A stretch of 64,000 nt of DNA from Auanema rhodensis (lineage: Eukaryota; Nematoda; Chromadorea; Rhabditida; Rhabditidae), in the NCBI GenBank assembly GCA_964057225.1, contig CAXKVF010000076.1, positions 62,001-126,000 of the forward strand, in the 5' to 3' direction. Within the stretch, counting starts at the first letter, position 1. Each line of letters opens with the position of its first letter. The notes under the pieces were generated by a model. The model saw only the letters and a program-made list of their open reading frames with translations, was not told the origin of the DNA and did not search any database. A program made the position numbers and the translations under genes. Shown one piece after another: positions 12,501 to 27,104 of the stretch.

Positions 12501-15136
12501 CGTGAAAGATAAAGAGATGCGGTTTTCAAAATTAGATTCCCCATGTCCATATTAGTCTAAAAACAAATTTTTATTGATATTGCTTCATGGTAACCATGAC
12601 TTTGAAATTTACGTGAACTTTAATTTATGCTAATTAAATGTACACGTGATGTGCTCTTGGTATGTAACTCGCTTCACGTGAAAGATAAAGAAATGCGGTT
12701 TTCAAAATTAGATTCCCCATGTCCATATTAGTCTAAAAACAAATTTTTATTGATATTGGTTCATGGTAACCATGACTTTGAAATTTACGTGAACTTTAAT
12801 TTATGCTAATTAAATGTACACGTGATGTGCACTTGGTATGTAACTCGCTTCACGTGAAAGATAAAGAGATGCGGTTTTCAAAATTAGATTCCCCATGTCC
12901 ATATTAGTCTAAAAACAAATTTTTATTGATATTGGTTCATGGTAACCATGACTTTGAATTTTACGTGAACTTTAATTTATGCTAATTAAATGTACACGTG
13001 ATGTGCACTTGGTATGTAACTCGCTTCACGTGAAAGATAAAGAGATGCGGTTTCCAAAATTAGATTCCCCATGTCCATATTAGTCTAAAAACAAATTTTT
13101 ATTGATATTGGTTCATGGTAACCATGACTTTGAAATTTACGTGAACTTTAATTAATGCTAATTAAATGTACACGTGATGTGCACTTGGTATGTAACTCGC
13201 TTCACGTGAAAGATAAAGAGATGCGGTTTTCAAAATTAGATTCCCCATGTCCATATTAGTCTAAAAACAAATTTTTATTGATATTGCTTCATGGTAACCA
13301 TGACTTTGAAATTTACGTGAACTTTAATTTATGCTAATTAAATGTACACGTGATGTGCACTTGGTATGTAACTCGCTTCACGTGAAAGATAAAGAGATGC
13401 GGTTTTCAAAATTAGATTCCCCATGTCCATATTAGTCTAAAAACAAATTTTTATTGATATTGGTTCATGGTAACCATGACTTTGAATTTTATGTGAACTT
13501 TAATTTATGCTAATTAAATGTACACGTGATGTGCACTTGGTATGTAACTCGCTTCACGTGAAAGATAAAGAAATGCGGTTTTCAAAATTAGATTCCCCAT
13601 GTCCATATTAGTCTAAAAACAAATTTTTATTGATATTGGTTCATGGTAACCATGACTTTGAAATTTACGTGAACTTTAATTTATGCTAATTAAATGTACA
13701 CGTGATGTGCACTTGGTATGTAACTCGCTTCACGTGAAAGATAAAGAGATGCGGTTTTCAAAATTAGATTCCCCATGTCCATATTAGTCTAAAAACAAAT
13801 TTTTATTGATATTGCTTCATGGTAACCATGACTTTGAAATTTACGTGAACTTTAATTTATGCTAATTAAATGTACACGTGATGTGCACTTGGTATGTAAC
13901 TCGCTTCACGTGAAAGATAAAGAGATGCGGTTTTCAAAATTAGATTCCTCATGTCTATATTAGTCTAAAAACAAATTTTTATTGATATTGGTTCATGGTA
14001 ACCATGACTTTGAAATTTACGTGAACTTTAATTAATGCTAATTAAATGTACACGTGATGTGCACTTGGTATGTAACTCGCTTCACGTGAAAGATAAAGAG
14101 ATGCGGTTTTCAAAATTAGATTCCCCATGTCCATATTAGTCTAAAAACAAATTTTTATTGATATTGCTTCATGGTAACCATGACTTTGAAATTTACGTGA
14201 ACTTTAATTTATGCTAATTAAATGTACACGTGATGTGCACTTGGTATGTAACTCGCTTCACGTGAAAGATAAAGAGATGCGGTTTTCAAAATTAGATTCC
14301 CCATGTCCATATTAGTCTCAACACAAATTTTTATTGATATTGCTTCATGGTAACCATGACTTTGAAATTTACGTGAACTTTAATTTATGCTAATTAAATG
14401 TACACGTGATGTGCACTTGGTATGTAACTCGCTTCACGTGAAAGATAAAGAGATGCGGTTTGCAAAATTAGATTCCCCATGTCCATATTAGTCTAAAAAC
14501 AAATTTTTATTGATATTGCTTCATGGTAACCATGACTTTGAAATTTACGTGAACTTTAATTTATGCTAATTAAATGTACACGTGATGTGCACTTGGTATG
14601 TAACTCGCTTCACGTGAAAGATAAAGAGATGCGGTTTTCAAAATTAGATTCCCCATGTCCATATTAGTCTAAAAACAAATTTTTATTGATATTGCTTCAT
14701 GGTAACCATGACTTTGAAATTTACGTGAACTTTAATTTATGCTAATTAAATGTACACGTGATGTGCACTTGGTATGTAACTCGCTTCACGTGAAAGATAA
14801 AGAGATGCGGTTTTCAAAATTAGATTCCCCATGTCCATATTAGTCTAAAAACAAATTTTTATTGATATTGGTTCATGGTAACCATGACTTTGAATTTTAT
14901 GTGAACTTTAATTTATGCTAATTAAATGTACACGTGATGTGCACTTGGTATGTAACTCGCTTCACGTGAAAGATAAAGAAATGCGGTTTTCAAAATTAGA
15001 TTCTCCATGTCCATATTAGTCTAAAAACAAATTTTTATTGATATTGGTTCATGGTAACCATGACTTTGAAATTTACGTGAACTTTAATTTATGCTAATTA
15101 AATGTACACGTGATGTGCACTTGGTATGTAACTCGC
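8097..15136 (+). repeat. 20-unit higher-order repeat (3,520 bp), two tandem copies
   Basis: Units 47-66 (8097-11616) and 67-86 (11617-15136) correspond unit by unit. All markers I tracked agree, including TTTCCAAAAT (9531 and 13051), CTCAACACAA (10797 and 14317), GTTTGCAAAA (units 63 and 83) and the rare TTCTCCATGT (11481 and 15001). The only difference I noticed is TTCTCGTGAA at 10737 in copy 1 against TTCACGTGAA in copy 2. Matching stops exactly at units 46/66 and 67/87, so the repeat is two full adjacent copies. The near identity implies a recent event or ongoing homogenisation. Confidence 0.93.
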
Positions 15137-18100
15137 TTCACGTGAAAGATAAAGAGATGCGGTTTTCAAAATTAGATTCCCCATGTCCATATTAGTCTAA
15201 AAACAAATTTTTATTGATATTGCTTCATGGTAACCATTACTTTGAAATTTCCGTGAACTTTAATTTATGCTAATTAAATGTACACGTGATGTGCACTTGG
15301 TATGTAACTCGCTTCACGTGAAAGATAAAGAAATGCGGTTTTCAAAATTAGATTCCCCATGTCCATATTAGTCTAAAAACAAATTTTTATTGATATTGGT
15401 TCATGGTAACCATGACTTTGAAATTTACGTGAACTTTAATTTATGCTAATTAAATGTACACGTGATGTGCACTTGGTTAGTAACTCGCTTCACGTGAAAG
15501 ATAAAGAGATGCGGTTTTCAAAATTAGATTCCTCATGTCTATATTAGTCTAAAAACAAATTTTTATTGATATTGCTTCATGGTAACCATGACTTTGAAAT
15601 TTCCGTGAACTTTAATTAATGCTAATTAAATGTACACGTGATGTGCACTTGGTATGTAACTCGCTTCACGTGAAAGATAAAGAGATGCGGTTTTCAAAAT
15701 TAGATTCCCCATGTCCATATTAGTCTAAAAACAAATTTTTATTGATATTGCTTCATGGTAACCATGACTTTGAAATTTCCGTGAACTTTAATTAATGCTA
15801 ATTAAATGTACACGTGATGTGCACTTGGTATGTAACTCGCTTCACGTGAAAGATAAAGAGATGCGGTTTTCAAAATTAGATTCCTCATGTCTATATTAGT
15901 CTAAAAACAAATTTTTATTGATATTGGTTCATGGTAACCATGACTTTGAAATTTACGTGAACTTTAATTAATGCTAATTAAATGTACACGTGATGTGCAC
16001 TTGGTATGTAACTCGCTTCACGTGAAAGATAAAGAGATGCGGTTTTCAAAATTAGATTCCCCATGTCCATATTAGTCTAAAAACAAATTTTTATTGATAT
16101 TGCTTCATGGTAACCATGACTTTGAAATTTACGTGAACTTTAATTTATGCTAATTAAATGTACACGTGATGTGCACTTGGTATGTAACTCGCTTCACGTG
16201 AAAGATAAAGAAATGCGGTTTTCAAAATTAGATTCCCCATGTCCATATTAGTCTAAAAACAAATTTTTATTGATATTGGTTCATGGTAACCATGACTTTG
16301 AAATTTACGTGAACTTTAATTTATGCTAATTAAATGTACACGTGATGTGCACTTGGTATGTAACTCGCTTCACGTGAAAGATAAAGAGATGCGGTTTTCA
16401 AAATTAGATTCCCCATGTCCATATTAGTCTAAAAACAAATTTTTATTGATATTGCTTCATGGTAACCATGACTTTGAAATTTCCGTGAACTTTAATTTAT
16501 GCTAATTAAATGTACACGTGATGTGCACTTGGTATGTAACTCGCTTCACGTGAAAGATAAAGAGATGCGGTTTTCAAAATTAGATTCCCCATGTCCATAT
16601 TAGTCTAAAAACAAATTTTTATTGATATTGGTTCATGGTAACCATGACTTTGAAATTTACGTGAACTTTAATTTATGCTAATTAAATGTACACGTGATGT
16701 GCACTTGGTATGTAACTCGCTTCACGTGAAAGATAAAGAGATGCGGTTTTCAAAATTAGATTCCTCATGTCTATATTAGTCTAAAAACAAATTTTTATTG
16801 ATATTGGTTCATGGTAACCATGACTTTGAAATTTACGTGAACTTTAATTAATGCTAATTAAATGTACACGTGATGTGCACTTGGTATGTAACTCGCTTCA
16901 CGTGAAAGATAAAGAGATGCGGTTTTCAAAATTAGATTCCCCATGTCCATATTAGTCTAAAAACAAATTTTTATTGATATTGCTTCATGGTAACCATGAC
17001 TTTGAAATTTACGTGAACTTTAATTTATGCTAATTAAATGTACACGTGATGTGCACTTGGTATGTAACTCGCTTCACGTGAAAGATAAAGAGATGCGGTT
17101 TTCAAAATTAGATTCCCCATGTCTATATTAGTCTCAACACAAATTTTTATTGATATTGCTTCATGGTAACCATGACTTTGAAATTTACGTGAACTTTAAT
17201 TTATGCTAATTAAATGTACACGTGATGTGCACTTGGTATGTAACTCGCTTCACGTGAAAGATAAAGAGATGCGGTTTGCAAAATTAGATTCCCCATGTCC
17301 ATATTAGTCTAAAAACAAATTTTTATTGATATTGCTTCATGGTAACCATGACTTTGAAATTTACGTGAACTTTAATTTATGCTAATTAAATGTACACGTG
17401 ATGTGCTCTTGGTATGTAACTCGCTTCACGTAAAAGATAAAGAAATGCGGTTTTCAAAATTAGATTCCCCATGTCCATATTAGTCTAAAAACAAATTTTT
17501 ATTGATATTGGTTCATGGTAACCATGACTTTGAAATTTACGTGAACTTTAATTTATGCTAATTAAATGTACACGTGATGTGCACTTGGTATGTAACTCGC
17601 TTCACGTGAAAGATAAAGAGATGCGGTTTTCAAAATTAGATTCCCCATGTCCATATTAGTCTAAAAACAAATTTTTATTGATATTGCTTCATGGTAACCA
17701 TGACTTTGAAATTTACGTGAACTTTAATTTATGCTAATTAAATGTACACGTGATGTGCACTTGGTATGTAACTCGCTTCACGTGAAAGATAAAGAGATGC
17801 GGTTTTCAAAATTAGATTCCCCATGTCCATATTAGTCTAAAAACAAATTTTTATTGATATTGGTGCATGGTAACCATGACTTTGAAATTTACGTGAACTT
17901 TAATTTATGCTAATTAAATGTACACGTGATGTGCACTTGGTATGTAACTCGCTTCACGTGAAAGATAAAGAGATGCGGTTTTCAAAATTAGATTCCCCAT
18001 GTCCCTATTAGTCTAAAAACAAATTTTTATTGATATTTGTGCATGGTAACCATGACTTTGAAATTTACGTGAACTTTAATTTATGCTAATTAAATGTACA

Positions 18101-21100
18101 CGTGATGTGCACTTGGTATGTAACTCGCTTCACGTGAAAGATGAAGAGATGCGGTTTTCAAAATTAGATTCCTCATGTCCATATTAGTCTAAAAACAAAT
18201 TTTTATTGATATTGGTTCATGGTAACCATGACTTTGAAATTTACGTGAACTTTAATTTATGCTAATTAAATGTACACGTGATGTGCACTTGGTATGTAAC
18301 TCGCTTCACGTGAAAGATAAAGAGATGCGGTTTTCAAAATTAGATTCCCCATGTCCATATTAGTCTAAAAACAAATTTTTATTGATATTGGTGCATGGTA
18401 ACCATGACTTTGAAATTTACGTGAACTTTAATTTATGCTAATTAAATGTACACGTGATGTGCACTTGGTATGTAACTCGCTTCACGTGAAAGATAAAGAG
18501 ATGCGGTTTTTAAAATTAGATTCCCCATGTCCATATTAGTCTAAAAACAAATTTTTATTGATATTGGTTCATGGTAACCATGACTTTGAAATTTACGTGA
18601 ACTTTAATTTATGCTAATTAAATGTACACGTGATGTGCACTTGGTATGTAACTCGCTTCACGTGAAAGATAAAGAGATGCGGTTTTCAAAATTAGATTCC
18701 CCATGTCCATATTAGTCTAAAAACAAATTTTTATTGATATTGGTTCATGGTAACCATGACTTTGAAATTTACGTGAACTTTAATTTATGCTAATTAAATG
18801 TACACGTGATGTGCACTTGGTATGTAACTCGCTTCACGTGAAAGATAAAGAGATGCGGTTTTCAAAATTAGATTCCCCATGTCCATATTAGTCTAAAAAC
18901 AAATTTTTATTGATATTGGTTCATGGTAACCATGACTTTGAAATTTACGTGAACTTTAATTTATGCTAATTAAATGTACACGTGATGTGCACTTGGTATG
19001 TAACTCGCTTCACGTGAAAGATAAAGAGATGCGGTTTTCAAAATTAGATTCCCCATGTCCATATTAGTCTAAAAACAAATTTTTATTGATATTGGTTCAT
19101 GGTAACCATGACTTTGAATTTTACGTGAACTTTAATTTATGCTAATTAAATGTACACGTGATGTGCACTTGGTATGTAACTCGCTTCACGTGAAAGATAA
19201 AGAGATGCGGTTTTCAAAATTAGATTCCCCATGTCCATATTAGTCTCAACACAAATTTTTATTGATATTGGTTCATGGTAACCATGACTTTGAAATTTAC
19301 GTGAACTTTAATTTATGCTAATTAAATGTACACGTGATGTGCACTTGGTATGTAACTCGCTTCACGTGAAAGATAAAGAGATGCGGTTTTCAAAATTAGA
19401 TTCCCCATGTCCATATTAGTCTAAAAACAAATTTTTATTGATATTGCTTCATGGTAACCATGACTTTGAAATTTACGTGAACTTTAATTTATGCTAATTA
19501 AATGTACACGTGATGTGCACTTGGTATGTAACTCGCTTCACGTGAAAGATAAAGATATGCGGTTTTCAAAATTAGATTCCCCATGTCCATATTAGTCTAA
19601 AAACAAATTTTTATTGATATTGGTTCATGGTAACCATGACTTTGAATTTTATGTGAACTTTAATTTATGCTAATTAAATGTACACGTGATGTGCACTTGG
19701 TATGTAACTCGCTTCACGTGAAAGATAAAGAAATGCGGTTTTCAAAATTAGATTCCCCATGTCCATATTAGTCTAAAAACAAATTTTTATTGATATTGGT
19801 TCATGGTAACCATGACTTTGAAATTTACGTGAACTTTAATTTATGCTAATTAAATGTACACGTGATGTGCACTTGGTATGTAACTCGCTTCACGTGAAAG
19901 ATAAAGAGATGTGGTTTTCAAAATTAGATTCCCCATGTCCATATTAGTCTAAAAACAAATTTTTATTGATATTGGTTCATGGTAACCATGACTTTGAATT
20001 TTATGTGAACTTTAATTTATGCTAATTAAATGTACACGTGATGTGCACTTGGTATGTAACTCGCTTCACGTGAAAGATAAAGAGATGCGGTTTCCAAAAT
20101 TAGATTCCCCATGTCCATATTAGTCTAAAAACAAATTTTTATTGATATTGGTTCATGGTAACCATGACTTTGAATTTTATGTGAACTTTAATTTATGCTA
20201 ATTAAATGTACACGTGATGTGCACTTGGTATGTAACTCGCTTCACGTGAAAGATAAAGAGATGCGGTTTTCAAAATTAGATTCCCCATGTCCATATTAGT
20301 CTAAAAACAAATTTTTATTGATATTGCTTCATGGTAACCATGACTTTGAAATTTACGTGAACTTTAATTTATGCTAATTAAATGTACACGTGATGTGCAC
20401 TTGGTATGTAACTCGCTTCACGTGAAAGATAAAGAGATGCGGTTTTCAAAATTAGATTCCCCATGTCCATATTAGTCTAAAAACAAATTTTTATTGATAT
20501 TGGTTCATGGTAACCATGACTTTGAATTTTATGTGAACTTTAATTTATGCTAATTAAATGTACACGTGATGTGCACTTGGTATGTAACTCGCTTCACGTG
20601 AAAGATAAAGAAATGCGGTTTTCAAAATTAGATTCCCCATGTCCATATTAGTCTAAAAACAAATTTTTATTGATATTGGTTCATGGTAACCATGACTTTG
20701 AAATTTACGTGAACTTTAATTTATGCTAATTAAATGTACACGTGATGTGCACTTGGTATGTAACTCGCTTCACGTGAAAGATAAAGAGATGCGGTTTTCA
20801 AAATTAGATTCCCCATGTCCATATTAGTCTAAAAACAAATTTTTATTGATATTGCTTCATGGTAACCATGACTTTGAAATTTACGTGAACTTTAATTTAT
20901 GCTAATTAAATGTACACGTGATGTGCACTTGGTATGTAACTCGCTTCACGTGAAAGATAAAGAGATGCGGTTTTCAAAATTAGATTCCTCATGTCTATAT
21001 TAGTCTAAAAACAAATTTTTATTGATATTGGTTCATGGTAACCATGACTTTGAAATTTACGTGAACTTTAATTAATGCTAATTAAATGTACACGTGATGT

Positions 21101-24100
21101 GCACTTGGTATGTAACTCGCTTCACGTGAAAGATAAAGAGATGCGGTTTTCAAAATTAGATTCCCCATGTCCATATTAGTCTAAAAACAAATTTTTATTG
21201 ATATTGCTTCATGGTAACCATGACTTTGAAATTTACGTGAACTTTAATTTATGCTAATTAAATGTACACGTGATGTGCACTTGGTATGTAACTCGCTTCA
21301 CGTGAAAGATAAAGAGATGCGGTTTTCAAAATTAGATTCCCCATGTCCATATTAGTCTCAACACAAATTTTTATTGATATTGCTTCATGGTAACCATGAC
21401 TTTGAAATTTACGTGAACTTTAATTTATGCTAATTAAATGTACACGTGATGTGCACTTGGTATGTAACTCGCTTCACGTGAAAGATAAAGAGATGCGGTT
21501 TGCAAAATTAGATTCCCCATGTCCATATTAGTCTAAAAACAAATTTTTATTGATATTGCTTCATGGTAACCATGACTTTGAAATTTACGTGAACTTTAAT
21601 TTATGCTAATTAAATGTACACGTGATGTGCACTTGGTATGTAACTCGCTTCACGTGAAAGATAAAGAGATGCGGTTTTCAAAATTAGATTCCCCATGTCC
21701 ATATTAGTCTAAAAACAAATTTTTATTGATATTGCTTCATGGTAACCATGACTTTGAAATTTACGTGAACTTTAATTTATGCTAATTAAATGTACACGTG
21801 ATGTGCACTTGGTATGTAACTCGCTTCACGTGAAAGATAAAGAGATGCGGTTTTCAAAATTAGATTCCCCATGTCCATATTAGTCTAAAAACAAATTTTT
21901 ATTGATATTGGTTCATGGTAACCATGACTTTGAATTTTATGTGAACTTTAATTTATGCTAATTAAATGTACACGTGATGTGCACTTGGTATGTAACTCGC
22001 TTCACGTGAAAGATAAAGAAATGCGGTTTTCAAAATTAGATTCTCCATGTCCATATTAGTCTAAAAACAAATTTTTATTGATATTGGTTCATGGTAACCA
22101 TGACTTTGAAATTTACGTGAACTTTAATTTATGCTAATTAAATGTACACGTGATGTGCACTTGGTATGTAACTCGCTTCACGTGAAAGATAAAGAGATGC
22201 GGTTTTCAAAATTAGATTCCCCATGTCCATATTAGTCTAAAAACAAATTTTTATTGATATTGCTTCATGGTAACCATTACTTTGAAATTTCCGTGAACTT
22301 TAATTTATGCTAATTAAATGTACACGTGATGTGCACTTGGTATGTAACTCGCTTCACGTGAAAGATAAAGAAATGCGGTTTTCAAAATTAGATTCCCCAT
22401 GTCCATATTAGTCTAAAAACAAATTTTTATTGATATTGGTTCATGGTAACCATGACTTTGAAATTTACGTGAACTTTAATTTATGCTAATTAAATGTACA
22501 CGTGATGTGCACTTGGTTAGTAACTCGCTTCACGTGAAAGATAAAGAGATGCGGTTTTCAAAATTAGATTCCTCATGTCTATATTAGTCTAAAAACAAAT
22601 TTTTATTGATATTGCTTCATGGTAACCATGACTTTGAAATTTCCGTGAACTTTAATTAATGCTAATTAAATGTACACGTGATGTGCACTTGGTATGTAAC
22701 TCGCTTCACGTGAAAGATAAAGAGATGCGGTTTTCAAAATTAGATTCCCCATGTCCATATTAGTCTAAAAACAAATTTTTATTGATATTGCTTCATGGTA
22801 ACCATGACTTTGAAATTTCCGTGAACTTTAATTAATGCTAATTAAATGTACACGTGATGTGCACTTGGTATGTAACTCGCTTCACGTGAAAGATAAAGAG
22901 ATGCGGTTTTCAAAATTAGATTCCTCATGTCTATATTAGTCTAAAAACAAATTTTTATTGATATTGGTTCATGGTAACCATGACTTTGAAATTTACGTGA
23001 ACTTTAATTAATGCTAATTAAATGTACACGTGATGTGCACTTGGTATGTAACTCGCTTCACGTGAAAGATAAAGAGATGCGGTTTTCAAAATTAGATTCC
23101 CCATGTCCATATTAGTCTAAAAACAAATTTTTATTGATATTGCTTCATGGTAACCATGACTTTGAAATTTACGTGAACTTTAATTTATGCTAATTAAATG
23201 TACACGTGATGTGCACTTGGTATGTAACTCGCTTCACGTGAAAGATAAAGAAATGCGGTTTTCAAAATTAGATTCCCCATGTCCATATTAGTCTAAAAAC
23301 AAATTTTTATTGATATTGGTTCATGGTAACCATGACTTTGAAATTTACGTGAACTTTAATTTATGCTAATTAAATGTACACGTGATGTGCACTTGGTATG
23401 TAACTCGCTTCACGTGAAAGATAAAGAGATGCGGTTTTCAAAATTAGATTCCCCATGTCCATATTAGTCTAAAAACAAATTTTTATTGATATTGCTTCAT
23501 GGTAACCATGACTTTGAAATTTCCGTGAACTTTAATTTATGCTAATTAAATGTACACGTGATGTGCACTTGGTATGTAACTCGCTTCACGTGAAAGATAA
23601 AGAGATGCGGTTTTCAAAATTAGATTCCCCATGTCCATATTAGTCTAAAAACAAATTTTTATTGATATTGGTTCATGGTAACCATGACTTTGAAATTTAC
23701 GTGAACTTTAATTTATGCTAATTAAATGTACACGTGATGTGCACTTGGTATGTAACTCGCTTCACGTGAAAGATAAAGAGATGCGGTTTTCAAAATTAGA
23801 TTCCTCATGTCTATATTAGTCTAAAAACAAATTTTTATTGATATTGGTTCATGGTAACCATGACTTTGAAATTTACGTGAACTTTAATTAATGCTAATTA
23901 AATGTACACGTGATGTGCACTTGGTATGTAACTCGCTTCACGTGAAAGATAAAGAGATGCGGTTTTCAAAATTAGATTCCCCATGTCCATATTAGTCTAA
24001 AAACAAATTTTTATTGATATTGCTTCATGGTAACCATGACTTTGAAATTTACGTGAACTTTAATTTATGCTAATTAAATGTACACGTGATGTGCACTTGG

Positions 24101-27100
24101 TATGTAACTCGCTTCACGTGAAAGATAAAGAGATGCGGTTTTCAAAATTAGATTCCCCATGTCTATATTAGTCTCAACACAAATTTTTATTGATATTGCT
24201 TCATGGTAACCATGACTTTGAAATTTACGTGAACTTTAATTTATGCTAATTAAATGTACACGTGATGTGCACTTGGTATGTAACTCGCTTCACGTGAAAG
24301 ATAAAGAGATGCGGTTTGCAAAATTAGATTCCCCATGTCCATATTAGTCTAAAAACAAATTTTTATTGATATTGCTTCATGGTAACCATGACTTTGAAAT
24401 TTACGTGAACTTTAATTTATGCTAATTAAATGTACACGTGATGTGCTCTTGGTATGTAACTCGCTTCACGTAAAAGATAAAGAAATGCGGTTTTCAAAAT
24501 TAGATTCCCCATGTCCATATTAGTCTAAAAACAAATTTTTATTGATATTGGTTCATGGTAACCATGACTTTGAAATTTACGTGAACTTTAATTTATGCTA
24601 ATTAAATGTACACGTGATGTGCACTTGGTATGTAACTCGCTTCACGTGAAAGATAAAGAGATGCGGTTTTCAAAATTAGATTCCCCATGTCCATATTAGT
24701 CTAAAAACAAATTTTTATTGATATTGCTTCATGGTAACCATGACTTTGAAATTTACGTGAACTTTAATTTATGCTAATTAAATGTACACGTGATGTGCAC
24801 TTGGTATGTAACTCGCTTCACGTGAAAGATAAAGAGATGCGGTTTTCAAAATTAGATTCCCCATGTCCATATTAGTCTAAAAACAAATTTTTATTGATAT
24901 TGGTGCATGGTAACCATGACTTTGAAATTTACGTGAACTTTAATTTATGCTAATTAAATGTACACGTGATGTGCACTTGGTATGTAACTCGCTTCACGTG
25001 AAAGATAAAGAGATGCGGTTTTCAAAATTAGATTCCCCATGTCCCTATTAGTCTAAAAACAAATTTTTATTGATATTTGTGCATGGTAACCATGACTTTG
25101 AAATTTACGTGAACTTTAATTTATGCTAATTAAATGTACACGTGATGTGCACTTGGTATGTAACTCGCTTCACGTGAAAGATGAAGAGATGCGGTTTTCA
25201 AAATTAGATTCCTCATGTCCATATTAGTCTAAAAACAAATTTTTATTGATATTGGTTCATGGTAACCATGACTTTGAAATTTACGTGAACTTTAATTTAT
25301 GCTAATTAAATGTACACGTGATGTGCACTTGGTATGTAACTCGCTTCACGTGAAAGATAAAGAGATGCGGTTTTCAAAATTAGATTCCCCATGTCCATAT
25401 TAGTCTAAAAACAAATTTTTATTGATATTGGTGCATGGTAACCATGACTTTGAAATTTACGTGAACTTTAATTTATGCTAATTAAATGTACACGTGATGT
25501 GCACTTGGTATGTAACTCGCTTCACGTGAAAGATAAAGAGATGCGGTTTTTAAAATTAGATTCCCCATGTCCATATTAGTCTAAAAACAAATTTTTATTG
25601 ATATTGGTTCATGGTAACCATGACTTTGAAATTTACGTGAACTTTAATTTATGCTAATTAAATGTACACGTGATGTGCACTTGGTATGTAACTCGCTTCA
25701 CGTGAAAGATAAAGAGATGCGGTTTTCAAAATTAGATTCCCCATGTCCATATTAGTCTAAAAACAAATTTTTATTGATATTGGTTCATGGTAACCATGAC
25801 TTTGAAATTTACGTGAACTTTAATTTATGCTAATTAAATGTACACGTGATGTGCACTTGGTATGTAACTCGCTTCACGTGAAAGATAAAGAGATGCGGTT
25901 TTCAAAATTAGATTCCCCATGTCCATATTAGTCTAAAAACAAATTTTTATTGATATTGGTTCATGGTAACCATGACTTTGAAATTTACGTGAACTTTAAT
26001 TTATGCTAATTAAATGTACACGTGATGTGCACTTGGTATGTAACTCGCTTCACGTGAAAGATAAAGAGATGCGGTTTTCAAAATTAGATTCCCCATGTCC
26101 ATATTAGTCTAAAAACAAATTTTTATTGATATTGGTTCATGGTAACCATGACTTTGAATTTTACGTGAACTTTAATTTATGCTAATTAAATGTACACGTG
26201 ATGTGCACTTGGTATGTAACTCGCTTCACGTGAAAGATAAAGAGATGCGGTTTTCAAAATTAGATTCCCCATGTCCATATTAGTCTCAACACAAATTTTT
26301 ATTGATATTGGTTCATGGTAACCATGACTTTGAAATTTACGTGAACTTTAATTTATGCTAATTAAATGTACACGTGATGTGCACTTGGTATGTAACTCGC
26401 TTCACGTGAAAGATAAAGAGATGCGGTTTTCAAAATTAGATTCCCCATGTCCATATTAGTCTAAAAACAAATTTTTATTGATATTGCTTCATGGTAACCA
26501 TGACTTTGAAATTTACGTGAACTTTAATTTATGCTAATTAAATGTACACGTGATGTGCACTTGGTATGTAACTCGCTTCACGTGAAAGATAAAGATATGC
26601 GGTTTTCAAAATTAGATTCCCCATGTCCATATTAGTCTAAAAACAAATTTTTATTGATATTGGTTCATGGTAACCATGACTTTGAATTTTATGTGAACTT
26701 TAATTTATGCTAATTAAATGTACACGTGATGTGCACTTGGTATGTAACTCGCTTCACGTGAAAGATAAAGAAATGCGGTTTTCAAAATTAGATTCCCCAT
26801 GTCCATATTAGTCTAAAAACAAATTTTTATTGATATTGGTTCATGGTAACCATGACTTTGAAATTTACGTGAACTTTAATTTATGCTAATTAAATGTACA
26901 CGTGATGTGCACTTGGTATGTAACTCGCTTCACGTGAAAGATAAAGAGATGTGGTTTTCAAAATTAGATTCCCCATGTCCATATTAGTCTAAAAACAAAT
27001 TTTTATTGATATTGCTTCATGGTAACCATGACTTTGAAATTTCCGTGAACTTTAATTTATGCTAATTAAATGTACACGTGATGTGCACTTGGTATGTAAC

Positions 27101-27104
27101 TTGC
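13201..27104 (+). repeat. 40-unit higher-order repeat (7,040-bp offset), two tandem copies
   Basis: Units 76-114 (13201-20064) match units 116-154 (20241-27104) at an offset of exactly 7,040 bp. Rare shared markers: CCATTAC (15235 and 22275), TTGGTTAG (15473 and 22513), CTCAACACAA in units 82/122, 98/138 and 110/150, ACGTAAAAGA (17430 and 24470), GTCCCTATTA (18001 and 25041), AAAGATATGC (19551 and 26591) and ATGTGG (19910 and 26950). I noticed no difference between copies in these units. Matching breaks inside unit 114/154 after about base 80 (19972 against 27012), and unit 115 shares only the TTTCC marker with unit 75. The start overlaps the second half of the 20-unit block, so units 56-66 exist three times. 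Confidence 0.93.

Larger units (their letters stand above)
8097..27104 (+). repeat. Array zone C: units 47-154, large duplications
   Basis: This 19-kb zone consists of the 20-unit block twice and the 40-unit block twice, partly overlapping. Its signature is frequent GAATTTTATGTG (111T/116T), TTAATTAATGC (130A), TTTCCGTG (115C) and AAAGAAATGC (20A), all rare or absent after unit 160. CTCAACACAA occurs at units 62, 82, 98, 110, 122, 138 and 150. In units 110 and 150 it is joined to GGTTC rather than the usual GCTTC, so those two units are internal recombinants between bases 66 and 87. Confidence 0.88.

Noticed and set aside
15478-15479. Indel in TTGGTTAG (unit 88) and its copy at 22518-22519
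   Set aside because: The unit keeps its 176-base length. It is a two-base substitution (AT to TA), not an insertion or deletion.
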